Both the position numbers and the translations under genes were made by a program. A stretch of DNA of 64,000 nucleotides from Actibacterium sp. (GTDB taxonomy: Bacteria > Pseudomonadota > Alphaproteobacteria > Rhodobacterales > Rhodobacteraceae), in contig JADQCB010000016.1 of assembly GCA_016278325.1 (NCBI GenBank), forward strand, positions 124,001 to 188,000. The letters are read 5' to 3'. A model generated the notes under the pieces. The model had not been told where the DNA came from. It searched no databases and saw only the letters and a program-made list of their open reading frames with translations. This document shows positions 1-9,016 of this stretch, piece by piece; the stretch's first letter is position 1, and each line of letters starts with the position of its first letter.

Positions 1-40
1 GGGATTTGATTCCCACGAAATTGGATGTCAGATCGGCCAT
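1..40 (-). CDS. preA: NAD-dependent dihydropyrimidine dehydrogenase subunit PreA, N-terminal fragment
   Basis: Only the first 13 codons lie in the window; they read MADLTSNFVGIKS, the typical start of the PreA (FMN/Fe-S, dihydroorotate-dehydrogenase-like) subunit. An AGGGAG ribosome-binding site sits about 10 bases before the ATG. It follows the preT stop codon by 25 bases on the same strand, which is the expected preT-preA order. PreTA reduces uracil and thymine to their 5,6-dihydro forms with NADH, the first step of reductive pyrimidine breakdown. The identification rests on the short peptide plus the neighbour. Confidence 0.8.
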   Translation of the reverse strand, partial: MADLTSNFVGIKS

Positions 41-65
41 CGTGCTGATCTCCCTGTTCTGTGGC

Positions 66-1388
66 TCAGCCCATCAGGCTGGCATGGATGTCCTCGGCGG
101 CGTCGCGGCCCTGGGCCACGGCCGTCACGGTCAGGTCCTCGCCGCCGGCGGCGCAGTCGCCCCCGGCCCAGACCCCCTTGAGGCTGGTGCGCCCGGCGCC
201 GGTGACGGCGATCTTGCGGCCGTCGAGCTTGGGCAGTTCCTCGCCCTCCAGCGTCTGGCCGATGGCCTTGAAGACCTGGTCGGCGGGCAGGCGGAAGGTC
301 TGGCCGGTGGGGGCGAGATCGTCGTCGGTATATTCGAACTCGATCTCGCGCACCGCGCCGTTGCCGTGGATTGCGCGGGGAGTGGCATTGGTGATGATCC
401 GCACGCCCTTGGAGGCGGCCAGATCCTGCTCAAAGCGGCTGGCATTCATGCGCTCGCGCCCGCGGCGGTAGACGAGCGTGACGTTGAGCGCGCCCAGAAG
501 CCGCGCCTGCACGGCCGCGTCGATTGCCGTCATGCCGCCGCCGATCACCACCACGTCGCGGCCGATGGGCAGTTTTGAAAGGTCGCCGGCCTGGCGCAGC
601 TCGGCGATGAAATCGACGGCGTCGGCGATGCCGTCCTTGTCCTCGTCCTCGAGCCCGAGCGCGTTGACCCCGCCCAGCCCGATGCCCAGAAAGACGGCGT
701 CGAACCCTGCCCGCAGCGTGTCGAGCGACAGATCCCGGCCCAGCCGCTTGCCGGTCTCGACGGTGATTCCGCCGATCTGCAGAAGCCAGTCGACCTCGGC
801 CTGGGCGAAATTGTCGACGGTCTTGTAGGCGGCGATGCCGTACTCGTTGAGCCCGCCGGGTTTCTGATGCGCGTCATGGAGCGTCACGTCATGGCCGCGC
901 ATGGCCAGGCGGTGCGCGCAGGCCAGCCCGGCCGGCCCGGCCCCCACCACGGCGACGCGCTTTCCGGTCGGTGCGGCGCGGGTGAAGGGGTGGCTGTTCC
1001 TGGCCATCAACCTGTCGGTGGCATAGCGCTGCAACCGGCCGATCAGAACCGGTTTTCCTTCGGCCGCCTCGCGCACGCAGGCCTGTTCGCACAGCGTCTC
1101 GGTCGGGCAGACGCGGGCGCACATGCCGCCCAGGATGTTCTGGCCGAGGATCGTCTCGGCCGCCGCCTCGGGCGTGCCGGTGGCGATCTGGCGGATGAAA
1201 AGCGGGATGTCGATCTCGGTCGGGCAGGCGGTGATGCAGGGCGCGTCGTGGCAGAAATAGCACCGGTCGGCAGCCACGAACGCCTCGTGATCGTCGAGCG
1301 GCGGATGCAGGTCGGCGAATTTGTCGGCATAGGCATCCGGGTCGAGCCGGCCGGCCACGATGCCCGGGGTCAGCGCGTTCTGGGTCAA
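66..1388 (-). CDS. preT: NAD-dependent dihydropyrimidine dehydrogenase subunit PreT
   Basis: 440-residue flavoprotein/Fe-S subunit that passes electrons from NADH to PreA. Seen: an N-terminal cysteine-rich [4Fe-4S] domain with Cys at about 43, 46, 51, 55 and 90, 94, 100, 104; a GAGPAG dinucleotide loop at 149-154 for FAD; a second GGGMTA loop near 283 for NAD(P); and a C-terminal GGDCA motif typical of GltD-like oxidoreductases. I chose the TTG at 1388 because GGAGG lies 7 bases upstream; a GTG at 1424 in the same frame has no such site. GltD (glutamate synthase small subunit) is the close paralogue, but the adjoining preA start decides the call. A palindrome 50 bases upstream may be the operator. 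Confidence 0.88.
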   Translation of the reverse strand: MTQNALTPGIVAGRLDPDAYADKFADLHPPLDDHEAFVAADRCYFCHDAPCITACPTEIDIPLFIRQIATGTPEAAAETILGQNILGGMCARVCPTETLCEQACVREAAEGKPVLIGRLQRYATDRLMARNSHPFTRAAPTGKRVAVVGAGPAGLACAHRLAMRGHDVTLHDAHQKPGGLNEYGIAAYKTVDNFAQAEVDWLLQIGGITVETGKRLGRDLSLDTLRAGFDAVFLGIGLGGVNALGLEDEDKDGIADAVDFIAELRQAGDLSKLPIGRDVVVIGGGMTAIDAAVQARLLGALNVTLVYRRGRERMNASRFEQDLAASKGVRIITNATPRAIHGNGAVREIEFEYTDDDLAPTGQTFRLPADQVFKAIGQTLEGEELPKLDGRKIAVTGAGRTSLKGVWAGGDCAAGGEDLTVTAVAQGRDAAEDIHASLMG

Positions 1389-1787
1389 GTTATCCTCCAC
1401 TGGTTGCCGGAGCGTTGGAATCACTATGCCACAGGATTATTTTTTATCAAACGGTAAAAAATGGCGTGCGACATACAAGAGGGATTTTCCAGGACCGTTC
1501 GCGTTGTAAAACTCGTGTGAAACCTGATCCGCTATCGGGATGAACGGCACCGGACTCGGTTTTCGTTCGCGAACAGCCGGCAACCGATTGCCTGACACCT
1601 GCGCTGATTCAGGACGATCTGCGCAATCACGGGCCTGACGAAGCGATGCTGTCGCGTGGCGATACGCCCTCAGCCGGCTGGCCGAGGGCGCAGCGTCGAA
1701 TGCGGATCGTGGCGCATCACGTCAGGTCAGCACCGGAGCGACGTTGTCGCATGCAGACAGGGAGGCAATTCTCGGCTCGGAGAGCAC
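1389..1787. other. Intergenic region between preT and the SLC13 permease gene
   Basis: About 400 bases with no convincing gene. The part nearest preT is A/T-rich and carries a 24-base inverted repeat (listed separately). The rest is ordinary G/C-rich sequence in which I see no terminator, RNA gene or conserved short frame. Confidence 0.6.
1439..1462. promoter_or_regulatory. Inverted repeat upstream of preT, candidate operator
   Basis: Perfect 8-base arms ATTTTTTA and TAAAAAAT separated by 8 bases, 50 bases before the preT start codon and in otherwise G/C-rich DNA. The inner bases ACCG/TTTGAT give a weak TACC...GATA dyad. Position and symmetry fit a transcription-factor site for pyrimidine-catabolic genes; the regulator is unknown. 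A simple A/T-rich promoter spacer is the alternative. Confidence 0.45.
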
Positions 1788-3593
1788 TCACAGCGGCCAG
1801 AAGAACGGGATAAGCGCCGAGGCCAGAAGCCCGACGCTGAGGTTCAACGGAATCCCGACCTTCATGAAATCGGTGAAACGATAACCGCCAGGACCGTAGA
1901 CCAGGGTGTTGGTCTGGTATCCGATGGGCGTTGCAAAGCTGCACGAAGCGGCCACCATGACTGCCACCACCAGTCCGCGCGGATCAACGCCCAGCGCCTG
2001 GCCCAGCGCAATCGCAATGGGCGTGACGACCACCGCGACCGCGTTGTTCGTTACCAGTTCGGTCAGCACCGAAGTCATCAGGAAAACCGACCAGATCAGC
2101 AGGAAGGGCGGAAGGTCGGTCATCGCAGGGCTGATCGCCTCGACGATCATCCTGACCGCACCCGAATGATCCAGCCCGGCGCCCACCGCGAGCATCGAGA
2201 AGATGAGCACCAGCAGCCGCGCCTCGACGGTGGCAAAGGCTTCTTCGGAGTCGATGCTGCGGCTGAGCAACAGCACCGCGACGGCCAGGATTGCCAGCAG
2301 AAGGATGGGCGCCACGCCGAGCGCCGCAAGGATCACCAGGCCGGCAAGGGCGCCCAGTGCCAGCGGCGCGTGGTCGCGGCGATAAGCGCGGCCGGCGGGC
2401 TCGGAAATATCGATCAGTTCCATGTCGGTGGACAGGCGCCGGATATCCGCGGGCGCGCCTTCCAGCAAGAGGGTGTCGCCGACGCGCACCACCAGGTCAT
2501 CCAGCTGGCGGCCGATATTCTGGTTTCGCCGATGCACCGCCAAAGGATACACGCCATAGCGTCGACGCAGTCGCAACTCGCCCAGCGACCGACCGACCAT
2601 CCTGCAACCCGGCGAGATCAGAGCCTCGACCGTCTTGGTCTCGACCGAAGACAGCTTGTCCACCATCCGCAACTTCTTGCTTTGCTGGAGGCCAAGCAAT
2701 TCGGACATTTCCGTGCGCAGCACGACCCGGTCACCCGCTTCCAGCGTCACATCGTCCATGCCACGGCGCAACGAGGCATCGCCGCGAAGCACGTCGATCA
2801 GGCGAACGCCATCACGCTTGAACAGGTCGACCTCGGTCACCTTCTCGCCGATCAGTTCGCTATCCTCGGGGACCGCGACCTCGGTAAAGAATTTCATCCG
2901 GCTGCGATCGGACAGAAGCTCTGCCATCGATTCCCGCCTCGGCAGAAGGTGGCGACCGATGAACCGGATATAGATCATGCCCCAGAACACCAGGATCAGC
3001 GCCAGGGGCGTGACCTCGAAGATGGTGAAGGGGGCCAGCCCCGCTTCGCGCGCCACCCCATCGACCAGCAAGTTCGTCGAGGTGCCGATCAGCGTGGTCA
3101 TGCCCCCGAGAATGGCGGAATAGGACAAGGGAATCAGCAGCTTCGAAACCGACAATCCCATCTTTCGCGCCAGCTTTACCACGACCGGGATCATCATGAC
3201 GACAACAGGCGTGTTGTTCATGAAGGCCGAGGCCAGAATAACGAACCCGAGCAGCCCGGCGATACCGACCATCGGCGAACGTGCGACGCTGCGCTCGGCA
3301 AGGCGGACGAATTCGTCCAGCGCACCGGTCCGCGTCAACGCCGCCATCACCACGAACATCGCCGCGATGGTCCAGGGGGCCGGGTTGGCAAAGACCTCGA
3401 GCGCGGCGTCATAAGGCAGGATTCCCAGCAGCAGCATCACCGACCCGCCGGCCAGCGCGACAACCTCGGTGGGATAGCTTTCGCGCACGAACAGGACGAA
3501 CATCCCGAGCACGATCGCGATCGCGGCATAAGCCTCGGTCGTCTGTGAAAGCGCTAGATCGATCATTCGGTGCCGGCCCATGGACGTTTCCAT
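1788..3593 (-). CDS. SLC13-family (DASS) permease with two RCK_C domains
   Basis: 601-residue inner-membrane transporter of the sodium/dicarboxylate/sulfate (SLC13, CitT/DASS) type. Two membrane halves carry the paired signature motifs: NNTPVV followed by GTSTN in the first half, and TNNAVAVVVTP followed by TPIGYQTN in the second. Between the halves, roughly residues 215-390, lie two cytosolic TrkA-C (RCK_C) domains, each ending in a GDRVVL or GDTLLLEG stretch; these usually bind a ligand and gate transport. The chosen ATG has AAGG upstream. It is the last gene of a minus-strand run after guaD and the ymdB-like gene, with 49 bases between them. Substrate (sulfate or a dicarboxylate) cannot be told from sequence alone. 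Confidence 0.85.
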   Translation of the reverse strand: METSMGRHRMIDLALSQTTEAYAAIAIVLGMFVLFVRESYPTEVVALAGGSVMLLLGILPYDAALEVFANPAPWTIAAMFVVMAALTRTGALDEFVRLAERSVARSPMVGIAGLLGFVILASAFMNNTPVVVMMIPVVVKLARKMGLSVSKLLIPLSYSAILGGMTTLIGTSTNLLVDGVAREAGLAPFTIFEVTPLALILVFWGMIYIRFIGRHLLPRRESMAELLSDRSRMKFFTEVAVPEDSELIGEKVTEVDLFKRDGVRLIDVLRGDASLRRGMDDVTLEAGDRVVLRTEMSELLGLQQSKKLRMVDKLSSVETKTVEALISPGCRMVGRSLGELRLRRRYGVYPLAVHRRNQNIGRQLDDLVVRVGDTLLLEGAPADIRRLSTDMELIDISEPAGRAYRRDHAPLALGALAGLVILAALGVAPILLLAILAVAVLLLSRSIDSEEAFATVEARLLVLIFSMLAVGAGLDHSGAVRMIVEAISPAMTDLPPFLLIWSVFLMTSVLTELVTNNAVAVVVTPIAIALGQALGVDPRGLVVAVMVAASCSFATPIGYQTNTLVYGPGGYRFTDFMKVGIPLNLSVGLLASALIPFFWPL

Positions 3594-3642
3594 CGCACCT
3601 TAGCGGCACGAATTGTCCGGGCAAGGACGGATTCGACGGCCT

Positions 3643-4455
3643 TCAGGGTGCCGCCGGTTCCAGCAGCCCGCCCTGCCGTATCATCCGCACGGCCGTGGCC
3701 TTGCCGCTCCGGTCGTCGGTTTCGACATAGAGGCCGGACAGGGTCGCCTCGCCGGTCGCGGCCGAAAAGCGGGTTCTGGACATGCCGGTGATGAAACGAC
3801 GCATGGGTTCGTCCTTGTTCATCCCGATGACCGAGTCGTAATCGCCACACATCCCCGCATCGCTCTGATAGGCGGCGCCGCCCGGCAGGATCTGCGCGTC
3901 GGCAGTGGGCACATGCGTGTGGGTGCCGACCACCACGCTGGCGCGCCCGTCGCACCAATGCCCCATCGCCATCTTTTCCGACGTGGCCTCGCAGTGGATA
4001 TCGACCAAGGCGGCCTGCACGCTGCTTCCCAGCGGCGCAGACCTGAGCACCTTGTCGATGGCCGAAAAGGGATCGTCGAAGGGGCGCTTCATGAACACCT
4101 GGCCCAGCACCTGCGCAACCAGTATGCGGCGCCCGCCCGGCGCGTCAAAGACCCGCGCGCCCTTGCCGGGGGCGCCCTTGGCAAAGTTCAGCGGACGCAG
4201 GACACGCGGCTCGGTCTCGATGAACTGAAGCATGTCCTTCTGGTCGAAGGCATGATCGCCCAGCGTCACGCAATCGGCCCCGGCGTCCAGAAGCGCGGAG
4301 GCATGGGCGCCGGTCAACCCTGCGCCCGATGTCGCGTTCTCGCCATTGACCACGACGAAATCGAGACCCCACTCCGCGCGCAGCCCCGGCAGCCGCTCGG
4401 TGATCGCCCGCCGGCCGGACCGGCCCACCACATCGCCCAGGAAAAGCATCTTCAT
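3643..4455 (-). CDS. TIGR00282-family metallophosphoesterase (YmdB-like)
   Basis: 270-residue cytosolic phosphoesterase of the YmdB/DR1281 family. Metal-ligand motifs are visible in the right order: GDVVG at the N-terminus, NGENAT, GDHAFD, then HCEATSEK and the GTHTHVPTAD motif near the C-terminus. Characterised relatives hydrolyse 2',3'-cyclic nucleotides and affect biofilm and RNA turnover in Bacillus; the physiological substrate here is unknown. Its length matches the family. The gene sits 52 bases after guaD and 49 before the SLC13 permease on the same strand, so the three may be one operon. Confidence 0.88.
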   Translation of the reverse strand: MKMLFLGDVVGRSGRRAITERLPGLRAEWGLDFVVVNGENATSGAGLTGAHASALLDAGADCVTLGDHAFDQKDMLQFIETEPRVLRPLNFAKGAPGKGARVFDAPGGRRILVAQVLGQVFMKRPFDDPFSAIDKVLRSAPLGSSVQAALVDIHCEATSEKMAMGHWCDGRASVVVGTHTHVPTADAQILPGGAAYQSDAGMCGDYDSVIGMNKDEPMRRFITGMSRTRFSAATGEATLSGLYVETDDRSGKATAVRMIRQGGLLEPAAP

Positions 4456-4507
4456 GGGCCGAATGCCTAGGCCGCCTGCCGCCCTAGGGCAAGGGCCTGC
4501 TGCCGTT

Positions 4508-5815
4508 TCAATCCTGCGGCGGGCGGGAGTGAACGCAGCATCCGTTTACCCAGACCGCCCGCGTCGCGCGGTCGTCGCCCATCATGATCGTGGGAAACAG
4601 GGCCTGCCAAATGTCGTCGGCGCGCGCGGCACGCTGGGCGATGGCCGGGGTCGAGGCCAGGTCGAGCACCACCAGATCGGCCTCCAGCCCCGGCGCCAGA
4701 TTGCCGATACGCGCATCCGCGCGCAGCGCCCGCGCCGAACCGACCGTGGCAAGCCAGTAAAGCTCTGCCGGGTGCAGCGCGCGGTGGCGCAGCTGGGCGA
4801 TCTCGTAGGCCGCGGCCATGGTGCGCAGCATCGAGAAGGACGACCCGCCGCCGGTGTCGGTGGCCAGCCCGATCCGGTGGCCCTCGATCGTCAGCCCGTC
4901 CATGTCGAACAGCCCCGAGCCGATGAAGGTGTTGGAGGTGGGGCAATGGATCAGGCTCGACCCGGTTTCGCGCAGCATGGCGCGCTCGCGCTCTTCCAGG
5001 TGAATGGCATGGCCGAACAGCGCGCCGGGCCCCAGCAGGCCGTGGCGTTCGTAGGTGTCCAGGTAATCGCGCGCCTCGGGGAACAGGGCGCGAACCCAGT
5101 CGATCTCGTCGCGCTGTTCGCTCAGATGGGTCTGCATCAGGCAATCGGGATGCTCGGACCACAGCACGCCCATCGCCTCCAGCTGTTCAGGCGTCGAGGT
5201 CGGCGAAAAGCGCGGCGTGATGACATATTCCAGCCGGTCGGTCCTGTGCCATTTCTTCAGCAGCGCCTTGCTGTCGTCATAGGCCGACTGCGCGGTATCG
5301 CGCAGCGCATCGGGCGCGTTGCGGTCCATGCAGGTCTTTCCCGCGAAGGCGCGCATGCCGCGCCCGCGCGCCGCGGCAAAGAAGGCATCGACGCTTTCGG
5401 AATGGGTCGTGCAGAAAGAACAGACGGTGGTGGTGCCGTTCGACACCAGCAGGTCGAAATAGCGCGCCGCGATCGCCGCGGCATAATCCGAATCGCCGAA
5501 CCGCATCTCTTCGGGAAAGGTGTAGCTGTTCAGCCAGTCGATCAGCCGCTTGCCCCAGGAGGCGATCATCGCCGTCTGCGGATAATGCGCGTGGGCATCG
5601 ACGAACCCCGCGGTGATCAGTGCGTCGCCGTAATCGGTGATGCGCGCCTGCGGGAATCTTGTGCGCAGATCGTCGGCCGCGCCCAGCTCGGCAACGCGCC
5701 CGCCGGCGATCAATACCGCGCCCCGGTGCGTGTGTCGGGCCGCGCCGATGCCCTCGGCGAAAGGATTGCCTGCAAAGCCCAGCGTCTGGCCCAGAAGAAG
5801 GTGCGTTTCCGTCAT
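4508..5815 (-). CDS. guaD: Guanine deaminase
   Basis: 435-residue zinc amidohydrolase that converts guanine to xanthine. Seen: the HAHYPQ zinc motif after a GFVD strand near residue 74, QTHLSEQ and GHAIHL carrying later histidine ligands, and TDTGGG with the catalytic aspartate. These match guanine deaminase more closely than chlorohydrolases. The ATG at 5815 (MTETHLLLG) is preferred over an in-frame ATG at 5875 because a GGGGAA site precedes it and the family begins there. It is the first gene of a minus-strand run with ymdB-like and SLC13 genes and is divergent from mgtE across 122 bases. It adds to the purine/pyrimidine salvage theme of the window. Confidence 0.92.
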   Translation of the reverse strand: MTETHLLLGQTLGFAGNPFAEGIGAARHTHRGAVLIAGGRVAELGAADDLRTRFPQARITDYGDALITAGFVDAHAHYPQTAMIASWGKRLIDWLNSYTFPEEMRFGDSDYAAAIAARYFDLLVSNGTTTVCSFCTTHSESVDAFFAAARGRGMRAFAGKTCMDRNAPDALRDTAQSAYDDSKALLKKWHRTDRLEYVITPRFSPTSTPEQLEAMGVLWSEHPDCLMQTHLSEQRDEIDWVRALFPEARDYLDTYERHGLLGPGALFGHAIHLEERERAMLRETGSSLIHCPTSNTFIGSGLFDMDGLTIEGHRIGLATDTGGGSSFSMLRTMAAAYEIAQLRHRALHPAELYWLATVGSARALRADARIGNLAPGLEADLVVLDLASTPAIAQRAARADDIWQALFPTIMMGDDRATRAVWVNGCCVHSRPPQD

Positions 5816-5937
5816 GTCGTTCCCCGGCTTGGCCCTCCAGACTAGGGCGCGGTCGCGGGAAGGTAAATCATGCATCTTGCCCTGTCGCTCGGGCGCGGGT
5901 TTGGGTAACGTCGCGACGAACCGCGAAGGGGGCAGCC

Positions 5938-7326
5938 ATGGCCGAGGACACCACCGAGACGCTGGAGCGCGACGAGGAAAGCTACGGCCTCGACATCCGT
6001 GTGATTCCGGCGCTTCGCGATGTTGTCGAGGCGGGCGATCTTGCCCGGCTGACCGAAGTGCTGGAGCCGCTGCACGCCGCCGACATCGCCGACCTGCTGG
6101 AACAGGTGGACAGCGACCTGCGCACGGCGGTGGTCGAACTTGGCGGCGGGCTGGTCGTCGATGGTGACGTTCTGTCGGAACTCGATGACAGCATCCGCGA
6201 CGAAGTGATCGCGGCGCTGCCCCCCGACATTCTGACCGATGCGGTGCGCGACCTTGAATCGGACGACGTTGTCGATCTGGTCGAGGACATGGAAGAGCCG
6301 CAGCAGGCGGCGATCCTGAGCGCGCTGGAAGATGCCGACCGGGTGGCGGTGCAACAGGCCCTGAGCTATCCGGATTATTCCGCGGGCCGCCTGATGCAGC
6401 GCGAGGTGGTGATCGCGCCCGAGCACTGGACGGTCGGCGCCGCGATCGACTTCATGCGCGCCAATGCCGAGAACCTGCCCGAGCAGTTCTATCACCTGAT
6501 CCTGGTCGATCCGAAGCTCAAGCCGATCGGGCAGGTCACATTGGGCCGGATCCTGTCGGCGCCGCGCGAGACCCGCCTGATCGACATCGTCGAGGATGGC
6601 TTTCGCACCATTCCGGTGATCCAGCCCGAAGCGGACGTGGCCTATGCCTTCAACCAGTATCACCTGATCTCGGCGCCGGTGGTCGATGATGACGGGCGGC
6701 TTGTCGGCGTCATCACCATCGACGACGCGATGATCGTTCTGGACGAGGAAAACGAAGAGGACATCCTTCGCCTGGCCGGCGTCGGCGAGGAAAGCCTGAG
6801 CGACCGGGTGCTGGATGTTGCCCGCGGCCGGTTCCTCTGGCTCTTCGTCAACCTGATGACGGCGATCCTGGCCTCAGTGGTGATCGCGCAATTCGAGGAT
6901 TCGATCGCGCAGATCGTGGCGCTGGCGGTGCTGATGCCGATCGTCGCCTCGATGGGCGGCAATGCCGGCACCCAGAGCATGGCGGTGGCGGTGCGGGCGC
7001 TGGCGACCCGCGACCTGACCGGCTCGAACACCCGCCGCGTGATCTGGCGCGAGATGATCGCTGGGTTGTTGAACGGACTCGGTTTTGCCCTGATCATGGC
7101 GGTGGTGGCCACGCTGTGGTTCGGCCAGCCGATGATCGGCGTTGTGATCGCTATGGCAATGGTGCTGACGCTGGTCGCGGCAGCGGTCGGGGGTATCGTG
7201 ATCCCGATCCTGCTGGAACGGCTGGGTATCGACCCGGCGCTGGCCTCGGGCCCGTTCGTGACCACGGTCACCGATGTCGTCGGCTTCTTCGCGTTCCTCG
7301 GGCTGGGCACGGTGATCCTGTTGTGA
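5938..7326 (+). CDS. mgtE: Magnesium transporter MgtE
   Basis: 462-residue homodimeric Mg2+ channel. The cytosolic N-domain (about 20-130) has the acidic superhelical repeats characteristic of MgtE, followed by a CBS pair (about 135-255), a connecting helix, and five membrane helices in the C-terminal 170 residues with the conserved PIVASMGGNAGTQ segment of the pore. The acidic N- and CBS domains act as the Mg2+ sensor that closes the channel when cytosolic Mg2+ is sufficient. The ATG at 5938 is preceded by AAGGGGG; the frame is open far upstream but that part is not MgtE-like. Its stop codon lies 14 bases before the cyclo-ligase ATG. Confidence 0.93.
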   Translation: MAEDTTETLERDEESYGLDIRVIPALRDVVEAGDLARLTEVLEPLHAADIADLLEQVDSDLRTAVVELGGGLVVDGDVLSELDDSIRDEVIAALPPDILTDAVRDLESDDVVDLVEDMEEPQQAAILSALEDADRVAVQQALSYPDYSAGRLMQREVVIAPEHWTVGAAIDFMRANAENLPEQFYHLILVDPKLKPIGQVTLGRILSAPRETRLIDIVEDGFRTIPVIQPEADVAYAFNQYHLISAPVVDDDGRLVGVITIDDAMIVLDEENEEDILRLAGVGEESLSDRVLDVARGRFLWLFVNLMTAILASVVIAQFEDSIAQIVALAVLMPIVASMGGNAGTQSMAVAVRALATRDLTGSNTRRVIWREMIAGLLNGLGFALIMAVVATLWFGQPMIGVVIAMAMVLTLVAAAVGGIVIPILLERLGIDPALASGPFVTTVTDVVGFFAFLGLGTVILL

Positions 7327-7340
7327 GTGGGCTGGGCGAA

Positions 7341-7889
7341 ATGAAATCTGCGGCGCGCAGGGCGGCCCTTTCCCGGCGCCGGGCACTGCCCGATGACGCC
7401 CGCGCCGCTGCGGCGGCGGCGCATCTTCTGGCGGTTCTCGCGGCCCATGCCGGCAAGGTGATCGCCGGCTACATGCCGATCCGCACCGAGATCAGCCCGC
7501 TGCCCGCCATGGCCGGGATCGCCGATCGCTCACCGGTTTGCGTGCCGGTGATCCAGGGCGAGGGCCTGCCGCTGCTGTTTCGCGAATGGCATCCCGGCGC
7601 GGCGATGATCGACGGCCCGTTCGGTGCGCTGGTTCCCGCCTCGGGCGCGTTCCTGGAACCACGGGTGCTGATCGTGCCGCTGCTGGCCTTCGACCGGCGC
7701 GGTTTTCGCCTCGGCTATGGCGGCGGTTTCTATGACCGAACGCTCGCGTTGCTGCGCGGCGCCGGCCCGGTCACGGCCATCGGCCTTGCCTTTGCCGGGC
7801 AGGAGGTGCCCGAGGTTCCGACCGAATCCACCGATCAACCGCTGGACCTGATCGTGACCGAGGAGGGGTCGATCACGCCACGGCGCTGA
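7341..7889 (+). CDS. 5-formyltetrahydrofolate cyclo-ligase
   Basis: 182-residue enzyme that uses ATP to turn 5-formyl-THF into 5,10-methenyl-THF, returning the storage/inhibitory folate to the one-carbon pool. Seen: the basic N-terminal KSAARRAALSRRR helix, the YMPIRTEISPL substrate strand near residue 40, and the GYGGGFYDRTL nucleotide motif near 130. The ATG at 7341 follows a purine-rich stretch; a GTG at 7323 overlapping the mgtE stop is an alternative. Its end is 7 bases from the convergent FAD oxidoreductase gene. The neighbouring glyA (24 kb away in the window) uses the same folate pool, but no operon link is visible. Confidence 0.9.
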   Translation: MKSAARRAALSRRRALPDDARAAAAAAHLLAVLAAHAGKVIAGYMPIRTEISPLPAMAGIADRSPVCVPVIQGEGLPLLFREWHPGAAMIDGPFGALVPASGAFLEPRVLIVPLLAFDRRGFRLGYGGGFYDRTLALLRGAGPVTAIGLAFAGQEVPEVPTESTDQPLDLIVTEEGSITPRR

Positions 7890-7896
7890 TGCCGCG

Positions 7897-8955
7897 TCAC
7901 GGCGATGCGTCGAGCCGGAACGCATCGGGGATCGTGTCGCGCCCCTCCAGAACCAGCTCGGCCATCACCTGCGCGACCTTCGGCGCCATGCCGAAGCCGA
8001 TCTTGAATCCGCCATTGGCGACGAAATGGCCCGGCCGATCCGGGTGCGGCCCAAGCAACGGCGCACGGCTTTTCGCGCGGGGGCGGACGCCGGCCCAGCG
8101 TTGCAGGATCGGGGCATCGGCAATCTGCGGCACTGCCGCCACCGCACGCGCATGCAGCGCGTCAAGCTGGTCGTCGGTTGTATCGGGCCCGGAAAACGCC
8201 CGCTCGGAGGTCGAGCCGACGGCGAGCGTGCCGTCGGCATGCGCAACGAAATGCAGCGCGTCGGCGAACAACTGCGGCCGGTCGCGCCGGTCATGCGCCA
8301 GAAGCAGGGCCTGCCCCTTGACGCCGTCACCGACCGGACGGCCCAGCGCGTGCGTCAAGGCGGCCAGCCCCTCGTGCCCCGTGGCCCAGACAACGGCGCG
8401 CCCCGGCGGCCCCATGTCTTCGGCCTCGGCCCCGGTCACGATCTCGCCGCCCAGCGCAACGATCGCGCCGGCCAGCGCGGCGCAGGCCCGGGCGGGGTGC
8501 AGCCGCGCGCTCAGCGTGTCGTGGATCAGCATTCCGGTGGGGCTGTGCGGTGCCCAGCCGGCGTGATCGGACAGCCCCACCACGCGCCACCGGGCCTTGC
8601 CCTGCCACAGCTCTTCCGCCTGGACGGCACGATCGCGGGCGATCGCCAGCGCATGCGCATCCGCGATCGGTTGCAGCCGGCCGCAGCGGGCATAGCCGCT
8701 GGACAGGCCCGACAGACGCTCGGCCTCGGCCCAGAATGCCGGCGCCATCATCAGGCTTTCGAACTGGAAGGCCTTCTTGGCGTTCCAGCGTTCGGGCGTG
8801 TGCGGCGCCAGCGCCCCGACGATCCCGCCAGAGGATCCCGCGCCGACCCGGCGCTTTTCGATCACCCGCACCGTCGCGCCACGCCGGGCGCAGGCGAATG
8901 CGACCGACAGGCCGAAGGCACCCGCGCCCATGATCGTGACATCAACCGTTGCCAT
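7897..8955 (-). CDS. FAD-dependent oxidoreductase (DAO family), likely MnmC-C counterpart
   Basis: 352-residue D-amino-acid-oxidase-fold flavoprotein. The N-terminal Rossmann motif GAGAFG lies at about 10-15, with an ATP-grasp-free DAO domain and a C-terminal FVANGGFKIGFG motif typical of DAO proteins. It is divergent from mnmD over only 61 bases. In gammaproteobacteria MnmC is a fusion of an MnmD-like methyltransferase with a DAO-type oxidase that removes the carboxymethyl group from cmnm5U34 of tRNA. The divergent pair here suggests the two activities are encoded apart. That role is inferred from context; a glycine/sarcosine-oxidase-like role cannot be excluded. Confidence 0.75.
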   Translation of the reverse strand: MATVDVTIMGAGAFGLSVAFACARRGATVRVIEKRRVGAGSSGGIVGALAPHTPERWNAKKAFQFESLMMAPAFWAEAERLSGLSSGYARCGRLQPIADAHALAIARDRAVQAEELWQGKARWRVVGLSDHAGWAPHSPTGMLIHDTLSARLHPARACAALAGAIVALGGEIVTGAEAEDMGPPGRAVVWATGHEGLAALTHALGRPVGDGVKGQALLLAHDRRDRPQLFADALHFVAHADGTLAVGSTSERAFSGPDTTDDQLDALHARAVAAVPQIADAPILQRWAGVRPRAKSRAPLLGPHPDRPGHFVANGGFKIGFGMAPKVAQVMAELVLEGRDTIPDAFRLDASP

Positions 8956-9016
8956 TGCCTGCGCCCTTTCGCATTGTCGCGCCCGATGAACCGGCGTCCC
9001 CCGTGTAAGGTAACCC

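Noticed and set aside
1656-3548. A 630-codon open frame antisense to the SLC13 permease
   Set aside because: Typical antisense shadow of a high-GC gene: Arg/Gln/His-rich composition, no domain, no ribosome-binding site.
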